This document shows, piece by piece, positions 24,097 through 30,673 of a stretch of 39,912 nt of DNA; the stretch's first letter is position 1, and every line of letters starts with the position of its first letter. This DNA is from Syntrophaceae bacterium UBA1163. GTDB taxonomy: Bacteria; Desulfobacterota; BSN033; UBA1163. Both the position numbers and the translations under genes were made by a program. The notes below the pieces were generated by a model. That model was not told where the DNA came from. It saw only the letters and a program-made list of their open reading frames with translations, and did not search any database. The DNA is taken from contig DBZJ01000043.1 in the NCBI GenBank assembly GCA_002311635.1, forward strand, positions 1 to 39,912, written 5' to 3'.

Positions 24097-24468
24097 ATGT
24101 CCAGGACTTTAATCGTCGAAGACAGCGCCATCTACCGAAAGTTACTTAAAGAGACTCTGCGTTCTCGGTTCCCGTCCATGGAAATTATCGAAGCGGAAAA
24201 TGGGGAAGAAGCCATGCAACAAATCAGTGCCCACACACCCGACCTCATCTTCATGGACATCAAATTGCCGGGAGAAAACGGTCTCGAGCTGACCGGAAAG
24301 ATCAAAGCCAAATATCCTGACGTGGCTGTCATCATTCTGACGAGCTATGACAGCCCGGAATACAGAGAGGCGGCGGCTCAAGTCAAAGCGGACCATTTTC
24401 TCTCAAAGGGTTCTTCGAGCAAAGAGGCTATCCTGACATTAGTGGATTCTATTCTGGCGGGCCGATGA
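24097..24468 (+). CDS. stand-alone receiver-domain protein 2
   Basis: This 123-aa receiver (MSRTLIVEDS, Asp54 in IFMDIKLPGENGLEL, switch Thr in VIILTSYD, Lys in LSKG) is a tandem paralogue of the previous protein, sharing FPS-x-E-x-x-EA-NGEEAMQ and DSPEYREAA. There is no output domain. The RBS CAGGGGG is acceptable. A protein carrying only the phospho-acceptor domain of a histidine kinase is encoded 150 bp downstream. The three may form a local phosphorelay, which is inference only. Confidence 0.85.
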   Translation: MSRTLIVEDSAIYRKLLKETLRSRFPSMEIIEAENGEEAMQQISAHTPDLIFMDIKLPGENGLELTGKIKAKYPDVAVIILTSYDSPEYREAAAQVKADHFLSKGSSSKEAILTLVDSILAGR

Positions 24469-24617
24469 AGTTTGCCCCCGTACCGCGCGAGGTCAGGGGA
24501 TTTTCGGAAAGGAAATACCGCGCCTTTGCGCACGAAATAGGGGGTTGACCTGATTTACTTCTTATATGGTATTGCACCACAATGTTCTTAACCCCTTTCG
24601 CATGATGAGGCAGCCGG

Positions 24618-24941
24618 ATGAGAGATTACAAGATTTTGACAGCGCAAGGCGATCCGCAAAGCCTCCGGGAGATGGGTGGTTTCCGGGATTCGACATCCGG
24701 AGCGTTGAAATCCGAGGTAGACGAGAACATGGCGAGCCTGTTGAAGATTATGTCGCATGATATCCGGGGACCCCTCGTGTCCATGGTGTCAACCCTGAAG
24801 CTGCTGAATCGCGGCTATTATGGAAAAATGGATGAGGGGGCGGCTGACAAGATAAAGGAGGTCCTCTTGAACGCCACACGCCTCACCGAAATGGCGGAAC
24901 ACTATCTGGAAGAATTGTCTCCGGGGCCGAAGGACCGCTGA
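24618..24941 (+). CDS. histidine-kinase phospho-acceptor (HisKA/DHp) domain without ATPase
   Basis: This 107-aa protein has a disordered N-terminus, then a HisKA-type dimerisation helix pair with His47 in LLKIMSHDIRGPLVSMVSTL and a second helix (KIKEVLLNATRLTEMAEHYL). It stops where the ATPase domain should begin, and no ATPase fragment follows in any frame. It could be a histidine-phosphotransfer partner for the nearby receivers, or the stump of a decayed kinase. The intact reading frame and normal length for a single DHp domain argue mildly for function. It is followed after 23 bases by a very small ORF and the isochorismatase-like gene. Confidence 0.7.
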   Translation: MRDYKILTAQGDPQSLREMGGFRDSTSGALKSEVDENMASLLKIMSHDIRGPLVSMVSTLKLLNRGYYGKMDEGAADKIKEVLLNATRLTEMAEHYLEELSPGPKDR

Positions 24942-24964
24942 ATGAAGAGGAGGAAATTTCAACA

Positions 24965-25054
24965 ATGATGGCAAGGATCAAAATTCAGATCATGAAATGG
25001 CAAATTCAGCTGCTCAAAATGAGACAGCAAAGGAGGTCTCGACAAAGCATATGA
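24965..25054 (+). CDS. 29-aa basic amphipathic peptide, coupled to the isochorismatase-like gene
   Basis: AGGAGG (24948-24953) lies 11 bases before two adjacent ATG codons (24965, 24968). The 29-aa product alternates Ile/Leu/Met/Trp with Lys/Arg/Gln (it begins MMARIKIQIMKW) and ends in an Arg/Gln-rich tail, so it could form a cationic amphipathic helix. Its TGA overlaps the ATG of the next gene as ATGA, the usual sign of translational coupling. It could be a leader peptide for the downstream gene or a small membrane-active peptide. It could also be chance, given the short length. Confidence 0.45.
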   Translation: MMARIKIQIMKWQIQLLKMRQQRRSRQSI

Positions 25055-25758
25055 TCCTGCAACCCATTCATGGTCGGCTGACCTCGACGAACTGTGCGAT
25101 CATCCTGATGGACTATCAACCGCAGTTTGCCCTAAGCATCAACTCGGCCGACGCAGATATCCTTATCCAGAATGGAACCAACCTTGCGAAGATCGCAAAG
25201 ACATTCAGTATTCCCACTCTTCTGACGACCATCGGGCAATCAAGCTTTGGCGGCCCTGTCGTTTCAGGACTTCAAAAAATCTTCCCCGACCAGGAACCCC
25301 TCGACCGAATTGCCCTGAGCGTTTTTGAAGACACGAGGGTTCTATCCGCTTTGGAGCAGATAGGACGAAATAAACTTGTCATCGCCGGATTGTGGACGGA
25401 TTTCGGCGTCGCGGCTTCCGTTCAGCAGGCACAACAGTTCGGTTACGAAGTTTTCGTGGTCGTGGACGCCTGCGGGGATGTGACCCTAAGAGCTCACACC
25501 CTTGCCACCCAGCGCCTCTGCCACGAAGGGGCAGTGCCGATGACATGGCTCCAGATGCTCTTGGCCTTGCATCGTGACTGGGCTCCTCCGGAAGCTTACG
25601 ACGTGTTGTTTAACATTGCAAAGAATCACGCAAGCGCTTATGGGCTGGAAATACAGTACACCCGGGGTGGGTTGGATGGACGACAAACAAGATTGGTAAA
25701 CGACATGCCAAGAGAGAGGGGGTGGCCAAATGCTCCAGGGTTCCGGTCCGATCACTAA
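25051..25758 (+). CDS. isochorismatase-like (YcaC-type) protein lacking the nucleophile cysteine
   Basis: This 235-aa protein has the cysteine-hydrolase fold of the isochorismatase/YcaC family. The N-terminal Asp is in IILMDYQPQFA. The core has LVIAGLWTDFGVA, VFVVVDACGD and the family tail GAVPMTWLQMLLALHRDW. In family members the LWT segment continues as EVC with the catalytic Cys. Here the third residue after WTD-F is Gly, so the nucleophile is missing. The product may be a pseudoenzyme or binding protein. ATG 25051 is preferred to 24997 because it overlaps the preceding stop and matches the family start, and AAGGAGG lies 13 bases upstream. A C-terminal tail of about 30 residues is unusual. 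Confidence 0.8.
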   Translation: MILQPIHGRLTSTNCAIILMDYQPQFALSINSADADILIQNGTNLAKIAKTFSIPTLLTTIGQSSFGGPVVSGLQKIFPDQEPLDRIALSVFEDTRVLSALEQIGRNKLVIAGLWTDFGVAASVQQAQQFGYEVFVVVDACGDVTLRAHTLATQRLCHEGAVPMTWLQMLLALHRDWAPPEAYDVLFNIAKNHASAYGLEIQYTRGGLDGRQTRLVNDMPRERGWPNAPGFRSDH

Positions 25759-25915
25759 GCGGATAGCAAAAAAGACTTCGACCAAGCATCGCCTTGGCGA
25801 CCGTTTTCACGATCTGACGAAAGAGGAGTTTTTTAACGGGGCATTTAGGAAAAGCTTTATGCTCTGTCACGAGTCCCCGAACAGAAAACAATTATTCTCG
25901 TCAATCACGGGTTGA
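25730..25915 (+). CDS. possible 61-aa basic protein of unknown function
   Basis: A GAGGGGGTGG stretch precedes the ATG at 25730, which overlaps the end of the isochorismatase-like gene by 29 bases. The 61-aa product is rich in Lys and Arg and contains LTKEEFFNGAF. I recognise no family. The overlap and RBS-like sequence support translation weakly. Confidence 0.3.
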   Translation: MLQGSGPITKRIAKKTSTKHRLGDRFHDLTKEEFFNGAFRKSFMLCHESPNRKQLFSSITG

Positions 25916-25972
25916 ACGGCAAGTGCCCTTTCCCACGATGCCGAAGGGGTTTAAGGGAAACAGGAGGTTCCC

Positions 25973-26149
25973 ATGAAGTGCCATCGCTGTAGAAATCATA
26001 TGGTTTACGAAAAATTCTATGGACCCCACGAACATTTTTGGGGGTGGAGATGCATTTTTTGCGGAGAGATCGTCGATCCGGTGATTTTGGAAAATCGGGA
26101 ATCTCCCACGGGGCGAGCCGCAGTCAACGGTCGCACCCGGAGAAGGTAG
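25973..26149 (+). CDS. 58-aa zinc-ribbon protein
   Basis: CAGGAGG (25961-25967) precedes the ATG at 25973. The 58-aa product has two CxxC knuckles (CHRC at 3-6, CIFC at 27-30) separated by an aromatic segment (FYGPHEHFWGWR), as in small zinc ribbons, then a basic tail ending in four Arg/Lys-type residues within its last six. Such proteins may bind nucleic acid or a protein partner. I do not know a specific function. It is the last plus-strand gene of this group. Confidence 0.65.
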   Translation: MKCHRCRNHMVYEKFYGPHEHFWGWRCIFCGEIVDPVILENRESPTGRAAVNGRTRRR

Positions 26150-26279
26150 CTGCGGTTACGAGACAGCCCCTCAAAAAGAAACGGCGGGAGGTGATTTGGC
26201 AAAATTCGGGTACCCTCCGGGAAGCGTCCCTCCAAAGATAGTAACCCCCTCGAAAAAGTGCTCCTCTAGGCCATTGTTC

Positions 26280-26867
26280 TCAATGGAGAAAAGGGATTCG
26301 AAAGATCATAAGGAAGCCGTTCAGCGATGAAAGAGCCCCCAAGCAGGCACTGATAATGGCAAAATAGTAGACTGGCCTCGATCCTGAAAGAATGGAAACA
26401 GAGGCCATGACAATGGCAATTTGAAGCAGAACCTCTCCGTAGTCGAAGTAAGGATCTTTATTCCGATTCACATCCCTTTCGTGTTCGAGCTCCCTTGCCT
26501 CTTTCTCGATCTCTTTCTTCTCCGCATTGTACCGCGCTTCCTCTTCAGCCGTTTTCTTAAGCAACCCCTCCACCCGTTCTTTCGCTTCTGGCTTCATGCC
26601 GCTTCCTCGCTCGATCAGGTCTATCTCCAGGCGCAGTTTTTGGTTACGGTAAAGATGCTCACGCAAGACCTTGGCCTGGTAGAAAGACCATTGGTCTGAG
26701 GACTGCTGCTGGGCAAGAAGCATCTCCTTCATCGCATGATTTCCTCCCAGTGAGGTGATCGCCAATGCGACCGCAAAGATCGCCGTGGTGAGCGCCACAC
26801 GCTTCGTAAAGGTCTTGCCCTTGATTTCCTCAAGCTCTTCCGCGTTCGGAAGTTCCACTTCTGGCAT
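26280..26867 (-). CDS. DUF4337-type membrane protein
   Basis: This protein of about 195 aa has the DUF4337 layout: acidic N-terminus, EIKGKTFTKRVALTTAIFAVALAITSL as first membrane helix, a highly charged coiled coil in the middle (about residues 60-135), and two closely spaced helices near the C-terminus (LLQIAIVMASVSIL and YYFAIISACLGALSSL). ATG 26867 is chosen because GAGGAGG lies nine bases upstream. Longer starts would run into a CCCTCTCC/GGAGAGGG intergenic repeat, which argues against them. The function of the family is unknown. It has no operon partner on this strand nearby. Confidence 0.8.
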   Translation of the reverse strand: MPEVELPNAEELEEIKGKTFTKRVALTTAIFAVALAITSLGGNHAMKEMLLAQQQSSDQWSFYQAKVLREHLYRNQKLRLEIDLIERGSGMKPEAKERVEGLLKKTAEEEARYNAEKKEIEKEARELEHERDVNRNKDPYFDYGEVLLQIAIVMASVSILSGSRPVYYFAIISACLGALSSLNGFLMIFRIPFLH

Positions 26868-26951
26868 AGCTGTTTGCCTCCTCTCACTTCTGCTCATCTT
26901 GCCCCCCTCACCGCCCCGTAGCCAAAGCGCTATGGCGCGTCGGCCACCATG

Positions 26952-26974
26952 CCCTCTCCCCACTGAGGAGAGGG
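26952..26974. repeat. CCCTCTCC/GGAGAGGG intergenic hairpin
   Basis: A perfect eight-base stem with a seven-base loop. It belongs to a type of dispersed hairpin repeat seen in many bacterial genomes, and lies between the DUF4337 gene and the small transcription unit. Confidence 0.5.
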
Positions 26975-27089
26975 AGAGGTGAGGGGAAAGCCTGACAAGG
27001 GGATGATGCGAAGGGCCGATTTGTGCAGGAGTTTATAAGATATGCAAAGCGAAGTCAAGGTTTCAGCACATACCTGACGACACAAAACA

Positions 27090-27117
27090 AAAAGACCGGC
27101 AGAAACACCGGCCTTTT
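27090..27117 (-). terminator. rho-independent terminator of the small minus-strand unit
   Basis: On the minus strand a CCGG...CCGG stem with eight-base loop is followed by a T-rich tract (TCTTTTTGTTTT). It lies about 50 bases after the stop of the 20-aa ORF. Confidence 0.7.
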
Positions 27118-27165
27118 AATCTTCATCTATTCTTTTGCTTTCGGTTGAGCCGTTTAACGTCCTGC

Positions 27166-27228
27166 TCAGGACCAACGCAACGAACCGCAGGTCGAGCAAT
27201 GGGTTGCATGGGGGAACATCCATCTCAT
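27166..27228 (-). CDS. 20-aa peptide or small-RNA unit
   Basis: Read on the minus strand, ATG 27228 is preceded at exactly eight bases by AAGGAGG, itself just downstream of a near-consensus sigma-70 promoter. The 20-aa product begins MRWMFPHATHC and contains CSTC, a possible half zinc knuckle. A second frame (start about 27211) encodes 28 aa ending in a very basic tail. A one-base shift would join the two into a protein of about 37 aa. It could be a true micro-protein, a frameshifted small gene, or a small RNA. Confidence 0.5.
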   Translation of the reverse strand: MRWMFPHATHCSTCGSLRWS

Positions 27229-27253
27229 TGGCCTCACCTCCTTCTCTTTTACT

Positions 27254-27282
27254 ATTTTAGATCTACTTTCCCTCTGTGTCAA
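27254..27282 (-). promoter_or_regulatory. strong sigma-70 promoter of the small unit
   Basis: TTGACA (27282-27277) and TAAAAT (27259-27254) are separated by 17 bases on the minus strand, which is near-perfect. The implied 5' leader is only about 20 bases. Confidence 0.7.
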
Positions 27283-27361
27283 GAAAAAAGCTCTTTGAAG
27301 TTAGGACATCCGATGTCAAACCCTCCCTCTTATTGCGCGGCGCCCGATAAATGTAAAGATC

Positions 27362-28513
27362 CTAATGGAAAGCTGAAATTCCGGTCAGGTCCTGTCCGAT
27401 AATCAGCGTATGAATGCTCTCCGTCCCCTCCAGTGTACTCACGGCCTCGAGATCGCAGAGATGGCGAATGACATGGTGATCGGCCAGAATCCCACGGCCC
27501 CCGAGGATGTCTCTAGCCGTTCGAGCGACCTTCATCGCTTCCCGAACATTGTTCAGCTTGGCCATCGAGATCTGGGGAGGTCTCGCTTGATGCCTATCCA
27601 GTAATCTGCTCAGATGAAAGGTGAGCAACTGTGCCTTCGTAATTTCCAACACCATCCTCACCAGCTTCTCCTGAACAAGCTGATAAGAGGCGATGGGTTT
27701 TTCAAAGACCTCCCTTTGCCGGGCAAAAATCTCGGCAGCTTCATAACATGCAATGGCCGAGCCCAAGGCACCGCAAGCCACCCCGTACCGGGCGTAGTTT
27801 AGGCAGCTCAGAACCGATTTCAAGCCCTTGGCTTCCGGGAGAAGATTTTTTTCGGGAATCTTGCAGTCCTTGAAGATCAGGACGGAAGTGGGGGAGGTCC
27901 GGTAGGAAAACTTCCTCTGGATCAAGTTAGCCTGAAATCCCGGGGTCCCGGCTTCTACCAAGAGCCCGCGAATTTCGTCATCTATTCTCGCCCAAACCAG
28001 TGCCACGCTCGCGATGGACCCGCCGGTAATCCACATCTTGGTCCCGTTCAGGAGGTAATGGTCTCCTTGCTTCACGGCTTGAGTCGCCATTCCGGAAGGA
28101 TTCGATCCAAAATCGGGTTCGGACAGGCCGAAACAGCCGATGGCCTGACCTCGTGCCATCATGGGAAGCCATCTTGATTTCTGCTCTTCGGATCCGAAGG
28201 CATAGATGGGATACATCACCAGCGAATTTTGAACTGAAAACATGGCCCTGAGACCACTATCGCACCGGCCCAGCTCCTGACAGATCAGGCCGTAAATCGT
28301 ATGGGTCGACTTGGCACAACCATAGCCATCCACATGGAGGCCGAAGAGCCCCATCTCCGCCATTCTGGGAACGAGCTCCATGGGAAAGGTTCCACGGTCG
28401 AAATGGGTGGCGATGAGAGGCATGCATTCTTCACCCACGAATCTTCGGACCTTGTCTCTGAACCTTTTCTCTTCCTCACTCAACAATCCTTCAACCTGAA
28501 AATAGTCCACCAT
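27362..28513 (-). CDS. acyl-CoA dehydrogenase, glutaryl-CoA dehydrogenase-like
   Basis: This FAD-dependent acyl-CoA dehydrogenase of 383 aa is closest to the glutaryl-CoA dehydrogenase branch (GCFGLSEPDFGSNPSGM, LNGTKMWITGG, LNYARYGVACGALG, RDILGGRGI). The catalytic Glu is present in TLEGTESIH, and the substrate-binding Arg is kept in SGLRAMFSVQ. Compared with the human enzyme, Glu87 is Gly, Ser95 is Ala and Tyr369 is Leu, all around the carboxylate pocket. It may therefore be a non-decarboxylating enzyme or use another acyl-CoA. It fits anaerobic acid or aromatic catabolism. ATG 28513 has GGAG at good spacing. The longer TTG start is less likely. Confidence 0.88.
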   Translation of the reverse strand: MVDYFQVEGLLSEEEKRFRDKVRRFVGEECMPLIATHFDRGTFPMELVPRMAEMGLFGLHVDGYGCAKSTHTIYGLICQELGRCDSGLRAMFSVQNSLVMYPIYAFGSEEQKSRWLPMMARGQAIGCFGLSEPDFGSNPSGMATQAVKQGDHYLLNGTKMWITGGSIASVALVWARIDDEIRGLLVEAGTPGFQANLIQRKFSYRTSPTSVLIFKDCKIPEKNLLPEAKGLKSVLSCLNYARYGVACGALGSAIACYEAAEIFARQREVFEKPIASYQLVQEKLVRMVLEITKAQLLTFHLSRLLDRHQARPPQISMAKLNNVREAMKVARTARDILGGRGILADHHVIRHLCDLEAVSTLEGTESIHTLIIGQDLTGISAFH

Positions 28514-28572
28514 CTTTCTCACTCCGTTGTTTACGCGCTCCAATGACCTTCATCAAGAGGTGATGCATCGAT

Positions 28573-28611
28573 AAAAATTCCCCCCTTGAATGAAGGGAGG
28601 CCAAAGGGGGG
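28573..28611 (-). terminator. rho-independent terminator after the HTH gene
   Basis: On the minus strand CCCCCCTT (28611-28604) pairs with AAGGGGGG (28587-28580), followed by AATTTTT. It begins right after the stop codon of the excisionase-like gene. Confidence 0.7.
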
Positions 28612-28977
28612 TTAATCTTTTCCCTTTTTCTTCAGCAGGTCAGGGAGGTCAGATTCTTTCGACGGTTTCAATTCTTCTCTCTTCCATCCCTTCTCGCGGA
28701 TCATATTTCTTTCAATCCAGTGGTCGAGGGTTTTCACATCGAAAAGAACCCTGTCCCCAATTTTGAGGTAGGGGAGTTTTTTCAGGGAGGCCATCCGGTA
28801 GACCGTGTCTGTCGACAGGCTCAAGTACTGGCTCGCCTCTTTGGCAGTAACCAATCTCCGGAGTTCGGGTATCTTCTTCATCCGGTCGTCCATCCGTTCA
28901 AAATACTTCTCCGCCAGCAGGTCGGCCAGCATATTCAAAAATTCTTTGACCGGGGGTCGGTATTCTTCCTGTGTCAT
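28612..28977 (-). CDS. excisionase-family helix-turn-helix protein
   Basis: This 121-aa protein has a helical N-terminus (LADLLAEKYFERM) and then an HTH_17/excisionase-type winged helix (LVTAKEASQYLSLSTDTVYRMASLKKLPYLKIGDRVLFDVKTLDHWI), with a charged Lys-rich tail. Such domains occur in phage excisionases and also in many stand-alone regulators. No integrase or phage gene lies nearby, so a regulatory role is more likely. ATG 28977 follows GGAGGC. A strong terminator right after the stop makes it the end of its transcript. The genes on either side are on the same strand but separated by gaps. Confidence 0.8.
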   Translation of the reverse strand: MTQEEYRPPVKEFLNMLADLLAEKYFERMDDRMKKIPELRRLVTAKEASQYLSLSTDTVYRMASLKKLPYLKIGDRVLFDVKTLDHWIERNMIREKGWKREELKPSKESDLPDLLKKKGKD

Positions 28978-29001
28978 TCTTGCCTCCGAATTAGATAACG
29001 A

Positions 29002-29012
29002 TGAACAGTTCA
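29002..29012. promoter_or_regulatory. 11-bp palindrome upstream of the HTH gene
   Basis: TGAACAGTTCA is a perfect palindrome about 25 bases upstream of the excisionase-like start. It could be an autoregulatory operator. The short gap also holds CATTGT/CACTGT repeats. Confidence 0.3.
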
Positions 29013-29084
29013 TTGTTCACTGTCCATTGTCCATCGTTGATAGCCTGTTTTCCGCCGACATTCCGCTTCCTGCCGTTGGCAAAG

Positions 29085-30440
29085 CTATCCTTTTGCCGCT
29101 TCCTGAATCTTCTTCATGAGAGTGATATTTTCCGTGTGGCCGGTCAAATGGGCGGTCACTCTTCCTCGAATCGGACGGTTGAGAAGATAGAAATCGCCGA
29201 TCAGGTCAAGAATCTTATGCCGTACAAATTCGTCGGGAAACCGGAGCTCGGTGTTGACGATCTTCTCTTCGTCAACCAGAATAAAGTTGTGGAGTCGCCC
29301 GCCCCCCAATCTTCCCATCCGTCCAAGCATCTCCGCGTCTTTCACAAAGCCGAAGGTCCTCGCCGGAGCGATCTGATCCCTGAAGGCCGACTCGTCCTCT
29401 AAGACAAAGTCCAACGTCTGCTGCCCGATGGGAGGAGGATAGTCCAAAAAGAAGTGGACGGAGAAGACGTCGGCAGGCTCGACGACCAGAGATTTATTCT
29501 TCTGCACGGTCTCCAGCCTTCGATCGATGATCAATTCATCGACCTTCTCCTCTTGTTCCTCCACGCCCGCCTCTTCCACAATCTTACAAAACTCCAAAGC
29601 AGAACCGTCCATCACCGGAATCTCTTCGATCATTTTTACCATCAGGTTGGTGATACGATAGGCGTGTAACACGGCCATGAGATGCTCGACCGTCCTGGCA
29701 ATGGCTCTCCCCTTCTTCAGAGAAGTGGCAAATTCCGTCGTCTCGACATAATCCACATGGGCGGGCACCACTTCGTCCGACGAGACATTACCAAAAAGGA
29801 TGCCGCTATGCGGGGGCAGGGGTTGGAGGAGAAGCCCTGTCTTTTTCCCCGAAAAAAGCCCTGTTCCGTAAAGCACCATGCTCTGTTTCAGGGTACGCTG
29901 AGGTAATAAAGAAATCCCTTTTCTCTTTGAAGTCTTCATGGCCAAGGGAATAGCCTCCCGGATGGGATTAGGAGGGACACCGGGGAGCTCTCCGGCCTCC
30001 TTTGGAAAAATCTTCTTCCCCTGGGAGGATTCCTCTGTGACGATTTCTCCCGATCTCTGCACGGCCAGTTCCTTCTGATGATCGAGGGCTCTATAAATGG
30101 TCATGAGAAGAACATCAAGAGAAAGAGGCTTTTCAATAAAATCAAAAGCGCCTAGCTTCACAGCGGTCATGGCCGTTGAGATCGTTGCATGACCGGAGAT
30201 CATGATCACCTGGCACTCCGGGTCCATCCATTTGAATCGCTTCAAGACCTCTATGCCATCCATCCCCGGCAACCAGATATCGAGGAGGGTGACGTCTGGT
30301 TCCTCCTCCTGGAAAACCTTAATCGCCTCTTCTCCGCTCTTTGCCTTAGCGACTCGGAACCCTTCGTCCTCCAGAACACCCTCAATCGATTGAACGACGC
30401 TCTCCTCGTCGTCCACGACGAGGACTTTCTTATTCATCAT
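29085..30440 (-). CDS. lpxC: receiver domain fused to UDP-3-O-acyl-GlcNAc deacetylase (LpxC)
   Basis: This 451-aa protein has a receiver domain at residues 1-120 (VLVVDDEESV, phospho-acceptor Asp54 in TLLDIWLPGMDG, Lys in FIEKP), a linker of about 55 residues, and a complete LpxC domain from about 181. The LpxC part keeps catalytic Glu252 and zinc ligand His253 (TVEHLMAVL), the EIPVMDGSA motif, RTFGFVKD, DEFVRHKILDLIGD with the second His and the Asp, and TGH near the end. The His of the E. coli GLHSG loop is Phe here. LpxC makes the committed step of lipid A synthesis, so phosphorylation may tune it. GGAGG precedes the paired ATG codons. Confidence 0.92.
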   Translation of the reverse strand: MMNKKVLVVDDEESVVQSIEGVLEDEGFRVAKAKSGEEAIKVFQEEEPDVTLLDIWLPGMDGIEVLKRFKWMDPECQVIMISGHATISTAMTAVKLGAFDFIEKPLSLDVLLMTIYRALDHQKELAVQRSGEIVTEESSQGKKIFPKEAGELPGVPPNPIREAIPLAMKTSKRKGISLLPQRTLKQSMVLYGTGLFSGKKTGLLLQPLPPHSGILFGNVSSDEVVPAHVDYVETTEFATSLKKGRAIARTVEHLMAVLHAYRITNLMVKMIEEIPVMDGSALEFCKIVEEAGVEEQEEKVDELIIDRRLETVQKNKSLVVEPADVFSVHFFLDYPPPIGQQTLDFVLEDESAFRDQIAPARTFGFVKDAEMLGRMGRLGGGRLHNFILVDEEKIVNTELRFPDEFVRHKILDLIGDFYLLNRPIRGRVTAHLTGHTENITLMKKIQEAAKG

Positions 30441-30539
30441 GAGTCCTCCAGAGAAGGTCTTGCCTCTCCAATATCACAACCTTCTTAAATTATCAACAAA
30501 ATAAAAGCCAAATTCGAATATCGAGACCCGAACTACTCC

Positions 30540-30605
30540 TGAGGGTAATCAGGTTACCAGGAAATCAGGGTGCAGGATACCAGGGGATCAGGATATCAGG
30601 CAAAA
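30540..30605. repeat. degenerate ACCAGGAAATCAGG repeat cluster
   Basis: Several tandem, imperfect units (TTACCAGGAAATCAGG, ATACCAGGGGATCAGG, ATATCAGG) lie between the LpxC and aldehyde dehydrogenase genes. The same unit occurs at 17208-17240. No coding function is seen. Confidence 0.5.
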
Positions 30606-30673
30606 GAATCATCTGACACGGAGAAAAATCCTATTCACCGCGTTTCCCGTTCTTCACGTCTCCGCGTCGTCTG

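Noticed and set aside
28612..28977. A prophage or integrated plasmid indicated by the excisionase-like gene
   Set aside because: No integrase, phage structural gene, attachment-site repeat or tRNA was seen nearby; the HTH family is common in ordinary regulators.
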